Below, piece after piece: positions 61,376-64,000 of a stretch of 64,000 bases of DNA (positions within the stretch are counted from its first letter, which is position 1; every line of letters starts with the position of its first letter). The notes under the pieces are model-generated. The model saw nothing but the letters and a program-made list of their open reading frames with translations. It did no database searches and was not told where the DNA came from. A program made the translations under genes and the position numbers. This DNA is from an uncultured Amphritea sp. (GTDB lineage: Bacteria; Pseudomonadota; Gammaproteobacteria; Pseudomonadales; Balneatricaceae): NCBI RefSeq assembly GCF_937127095.1, contig NZ_CAKZLP010000076.1, positions 1-64,000 on the forward strand, given 5' to 3'.

Positions 61376-61882
61376 TCAGACCTTCTGCTTGTGCAGTTTG
61401 TCCAGTTTGCTGCGGATACGATTACGTTTCAGTGGCGAAAGGTAATCGACAAACAGCTTGCCTTCAAGGTGGTCAATTTCGTGTTGAATACACACGGCCA
61501 GCAGATCATCCGCTTCCAGAGTGTATTCCTCGCCGAACTCATTCTGAGCGGTGAGACGTATTTTGTTTGGCCTAACGACATCTTCATAGAAGCCCGGAAC
61601 CGAGAGACAACCCTCCTGCATCAGCTCTGTTTCATCAGCAAGAACCTCAATCTGGGGATTAATCACCACAAGGGGGGCATTTTTCTCTTCAGAGGTGTCG
61701 ATAGTGATGATACGCTGGTGAACATTGATCTGTGTTGCCGCAAGGCCAATGCCGGGTGCGTCATACATGGTTTCAAACATGTCTTTGACCAGCAGGCGCA
61801 GTTCATCGTTAAATTCGGTAACCGGCTCAGCAATTGTGCGCAGGCGTGGATCTGGAAATTCGAGTATTGGAAGTAATGACAT
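61376..61882 (-). CDS. def: Peptide deformylase
   Basis: Metal enzyme removing the N-formyl group of new proteins. Motif I GIGLAATQINV, motif II EGCLSVPGFYE (metal Cys) and motif III QHEIDHLEGKLF (metal His residues and catalytic Glu) are all intact. The start at 61882 (MSLLPILEFPDPRLRT, 168 residues, E. coli 169) fits the family; the frame extends upstream to 61960 without support. Confidence 0.97.
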   Translation of the reverse strand: MSLLPILEFPDPRLRTIAEPVTEFNDELRLLVKDMFETMYDAPGIGLAATQINVHQRIITIDTSEEKNAPLVVINPQIEVLADETELMQEGCLSVPGFYEDVVRPNKIRLTAQNEFGEEYTLEADDLLAVCIQHEIDHLEGKLFVDYLSPLKRNRIRSKLDKLHKQKV

Positions 61883-62023
61883 GGCTGCTTGAGAAAGAAT
61901 AGGTTGAAAAAAAGGTGCGCTAGAATCAATAATCTTTCTATTATACTGATATAGATACACAATGTATTGCCGATACTGTTATAGACTCTCAAAAACATGG
62001 CGGTCTGAGACAAGGATTAGAAA

Positions 62024-63067
62024 ATGAAACAACTGGTAACAGGTTTTCTGGGCGCTCTGGTGGTATGTATTGCATTAGTAATGCCGGCTCAGGCCGATGT
62101 TCGCAAAGATACCCTGGCGTTAAAGGACAACCATCCGAAAACTTATGTGGTCGTTAAGGGTGATACGCTGTGGGATATCTCCGGGATGTTCCTGCAATCT
62201 CCATGGAAGTGGCCTCAGCTGTGGGGTTATAACCAGCAGATTGATAACCCCCACCTCATCTACCCGGGCGATGTGCTCACACTCAAGTGGGTTGATGGTC
62301 AGCCACGTCTGGTGCTGAATGACGGCATACTCCGTCTGAGTCCCAAGGCCAAAGTGACGCCGCTGAAAGATGCGATACCTGCCATTCCGCTGAAAGACAT
62401 CATCAGCTTTTTGTCAGACAACATCATTATGGATAGTGATGAGCTGACGGCTTCGCCTTATATCGTTGGTGGAACTGCCAACCGAATCGTTGCTGGCGCC
62501 GGTGACCGGGTCTATGCACGGGGTACCCTGGCTGAAGACTATGCCCGCCAGAATATCTACCGCCCGGCTAAAGAGTACATCGATCCGGTGACGCAAGAGC
62601 ATCTGGGTTATGAGCTCTTTAAGATTGGTGATGCGGTGGTTGATAGCAAGAAAGGTGACATCATCACCCTCGACCTGCGTAAAACCCGGGAGGAAGTCTC
62701 TGCACTGGACCGCGTATATCCGAGTCAGAAAGAGGCTATTCAGTCGGTGTTCTACCCCAGTGCGCCTGAAAGTGAGATCGATGGACGTATTCTCTCTGTT
62801 TTGCGGGGGGTGCGTCAGGCGGGGCAATATGATGTCGTTGCCATCAATCAGGGCCTGCGTGAAGGCTTGAAGCCGGGTAATGTTCTGACTATTTTCCGTG
62901 CGGGTGAGCAGCTGAAAGACCCCGTGACCAGCGAGCTCATCGTCCTGCCTGCTGAAAAGTCAGGCCTGATGATGATCTTTAAAGCGTACGAAAAGGTCAG
63001 TTATGCGCTGATACTGAAAGCCACCGATATCATCTCTATCGATGATGAAGTGCATACGCCCGAATAA
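62024..63067 (+). CDS. LysM-domain exported protein
   Basis: 347 residues. A signal peptide (VTGFLGALVVCIALVMPAQA) is followed by a LysM peptidoglycan-binding domain (YVVVKGDTLWDISGMFLQSP ... WGYNQQIDNPHLIYPGDVLT, about residues 42-90) and a long uncharacterised C-terminal region. Conserved in gammaproteobacteria between def (divergent) and dprA. Probably binds the cell wall; exact role unknown. Confidence 0.88.
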   Translation: MKQLVTGFLGALVVCIALVMPAQADVRKDTLALKDNHPKTYVVVKGDTLWDISGMFLQSPWKWPQLWGYNQQIDNPHLIYPGDVLTLKWVDGQPRLVLNDGILRLSPKAKVTPLKDAIPAIPLKDIISFLSDNIIMDSDELTASPYIVGGTANRIVAGAGDRVYARGTLAEDYARQNIYRPAKEYIDPVTQEHLGYELFKIGDAVVDSKKGDIITLDLRKTREEVSALDRVYPSQKEAIQSVFYPSAPESEIDGRILSVLRGVRQAGQYDVVAINQGLREGLKPGNVLTIFRAGEQLKDPVTSELIVLPAEKSGLMMIFKAYEKVSYALILKATDIISIDDEVHTPE

Positions 63068-63105
63068 GCTTTATTTGTTAAAACACCGATGGACAAGGAG
63101 CGTCC

Positions 63106-64000
63106 ATGCACGAACATCTCAGGGAGTGGATCGCCCTGGCAGAACTGCCCGGGGTTGGTCCCGGAGTGCTGCTCAGGCTGATACAGGCGTGTCGGTCTGA
63201 GTCTTCAGCCGATGCTACGCCGCTGTTACAGCTGAGCGGAGATCAGCTGCGGTCCTTTAATCTGCCGACACAGACGATTCACCATATCAGCGCTTATCAG
63301 GCGGGAGAGTGGCCCGCTGCTGACTATCTTGAGGGTATTGATGCCTGGCTCGATCAGCCGCTAAACCACCTCATTACCTATGCCTGTGATAGCTATCCCA
63401 CTCTGTTAAAGCAGATATCTGACCCTCCCCTATTGCTGTATGTCAGAGGTTATCCGGATGTTCTGCATCTGCCGCAGCTGGCCATTGTCGGCAGTCGCTC
63501 CGCCAGTCGCAGTGGCATCGCCTTAAGCAGCGCCTTCGCCAGCGACCTCACAAAGGCCGGGGTCACTATCAGTAGCGGTCTTGCCAGAGGTGTCGATGGC
63601 GCCGCGCATATGGCCGCTGTGGCGCTTTCAAAGCCTACCGTGGCGGTATTGGGCTCGGGTCTGATGAATATCTATCCCCGCCACCATCTAACGCTGGCGG
63701 ATGATATCGTTAACCAGGGTGGCGCTTTGGTGTCGGAATATCCATTAACAATGGCGCCATTGCCGCATAACTTCCCCCGCCGTAACCGCATCATCAGCGG
63801 GCTGAGTGCCGGAGTGCTGGTGGTTGAAGCGGCCAGGCGCAGTGGTTCGCTGATTACTGCACGGATGGCGCTGGAGCAGGGCCGCGAAGTGTTTGCGCTC
63901 CCCGGCGCACTCAACAACCCTCAGAGTCACGGCTGTCATGACCTTATTCGGGAGGGCGCCACGCTGGTTGAAACCAGCGCCCAGATTATTGAGCCATTAG
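63106..64000 (+). CDS. dprA: DNA-processing protein DprA, 3-prime end cut by window
   Basis: DprA/Smf binds incoming single-stranded DNA and loads RecA during natural transformation. The 298 residues present start MHEHLREWIALAELPGVGPG with a helix-hairpin-helix-like region. The Rossmann-fold core follows: LAIVGSRSASRSGIALSSAF, ISSGLARGVDGAAHMAA and FPRRNRIISGLSAGVLVVEA, with FALPGALNNPQSHGCHDLIREGA-type ending. AAGGAG lies upstream of the ATG. The C-terminal winged-helix domain, if present, is outside the window. Confidence 0.95.
   Translation, partial: MHEHLREWIALAELPGVGPGVLLRLIQACRSESSADATPLLQLSGDQLRSFNLPTQTIHHISAYQAGEWPAADYLEGIDAWLDQPLNHLITYACDSYPTLLKQISDPPLLLYVRGYPDVLHLPQLAIVGSRSASRSGIALSSAFASDLTKAGVTISSGLARGVDGAAHMAAVALSKPTVAVLGSGLMNIYPRHHLTLADDIVNQGGALVSEYPLTMAPLPHNFPRRNRIISGLSAGVLVVEAARRSGSLITARMALEQGREVFALPGALNNPQSHGCHDLIREGATLVETSAQIIEPL

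Overview
The window is bacterial chromosome from a gammaproteobacterium, most likely a marine Oceanospirillales relative (inference from gene families and order; no 16S is present). It spans the replication-origin neighbourhood. The order atpIBEF / parB-parA-rsmG-mnmG / mnmE-yidC-rnpA-rpmH / dnaA-dnaN-recF-gyrB / gmhB-glyS-glyQ-acyltransferase / trkH-trkA-rsmB-fmt-def / LysM-dprA closely follows the arrangement known around the Pseudomonas origin.

Layout. 1 to about 765 is a patchwork of unrelated gene fragments (UbiB, phage DUF2800, gamma-glutamyltransferase) abutting a truncated atpF, and looks like an assembly or amplification chimera. 765-6984 holds leftward atpF-atpE-atpB-atpI and parB-parA-rsmG-mnmG. 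6985-7993 is gene-free with an AT-rich stretch and clustered DnaA boxes (candidate oriC). 7994-12388 holds leftward trxC, mnmE, yidC, rnpA and rpmH. 12909-19181 holds rightward dnaA, dnaN, recF and gyrB.

19.2-50.5 kb is an approximately 31-kb accessory block inserted between gyrB and gmhB. It contains a small island (HicA-like protein with a coupled 77-aa partner, an unrecognised 717-aa protein, a HigB2/HigA2-type toxin-antitoxin pair); yccA with an HPF-like gene; an acetate transporter with a Cache protein; modE-modABC with two ModE-box-like operators; a ugpBACE-ugpQ operon ending in a DeoR regulator and a HAD phosphatase, preceded by three evenly spaced palindromes; a CZB-type chemoreceptor; threonine dehydratase; a DUF3095 protein; a frameshifted DUF3135 gene; a double-receiver protein; zntB; and an asparagine/aspartate catabolic set (ansA, aspA with an in-frame TAG, an AgcS symporter and a divergent HTH regulator).

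50.5 kb to the end returns to conserved origin-proximal genes. Two parS-like 16-mers lie here (50825 and 55252), the second covering the start codon of the acyltransferase gene. They fit the ParAB pair at 2.8-4.5 kb, so the window carries a whole chromosome-segregation system: ParA, ParB, candidate centromere sites, candidate oriC and DnaA.

No rRNA, tRNA, CRISPR array or insertion sequence was recognised.
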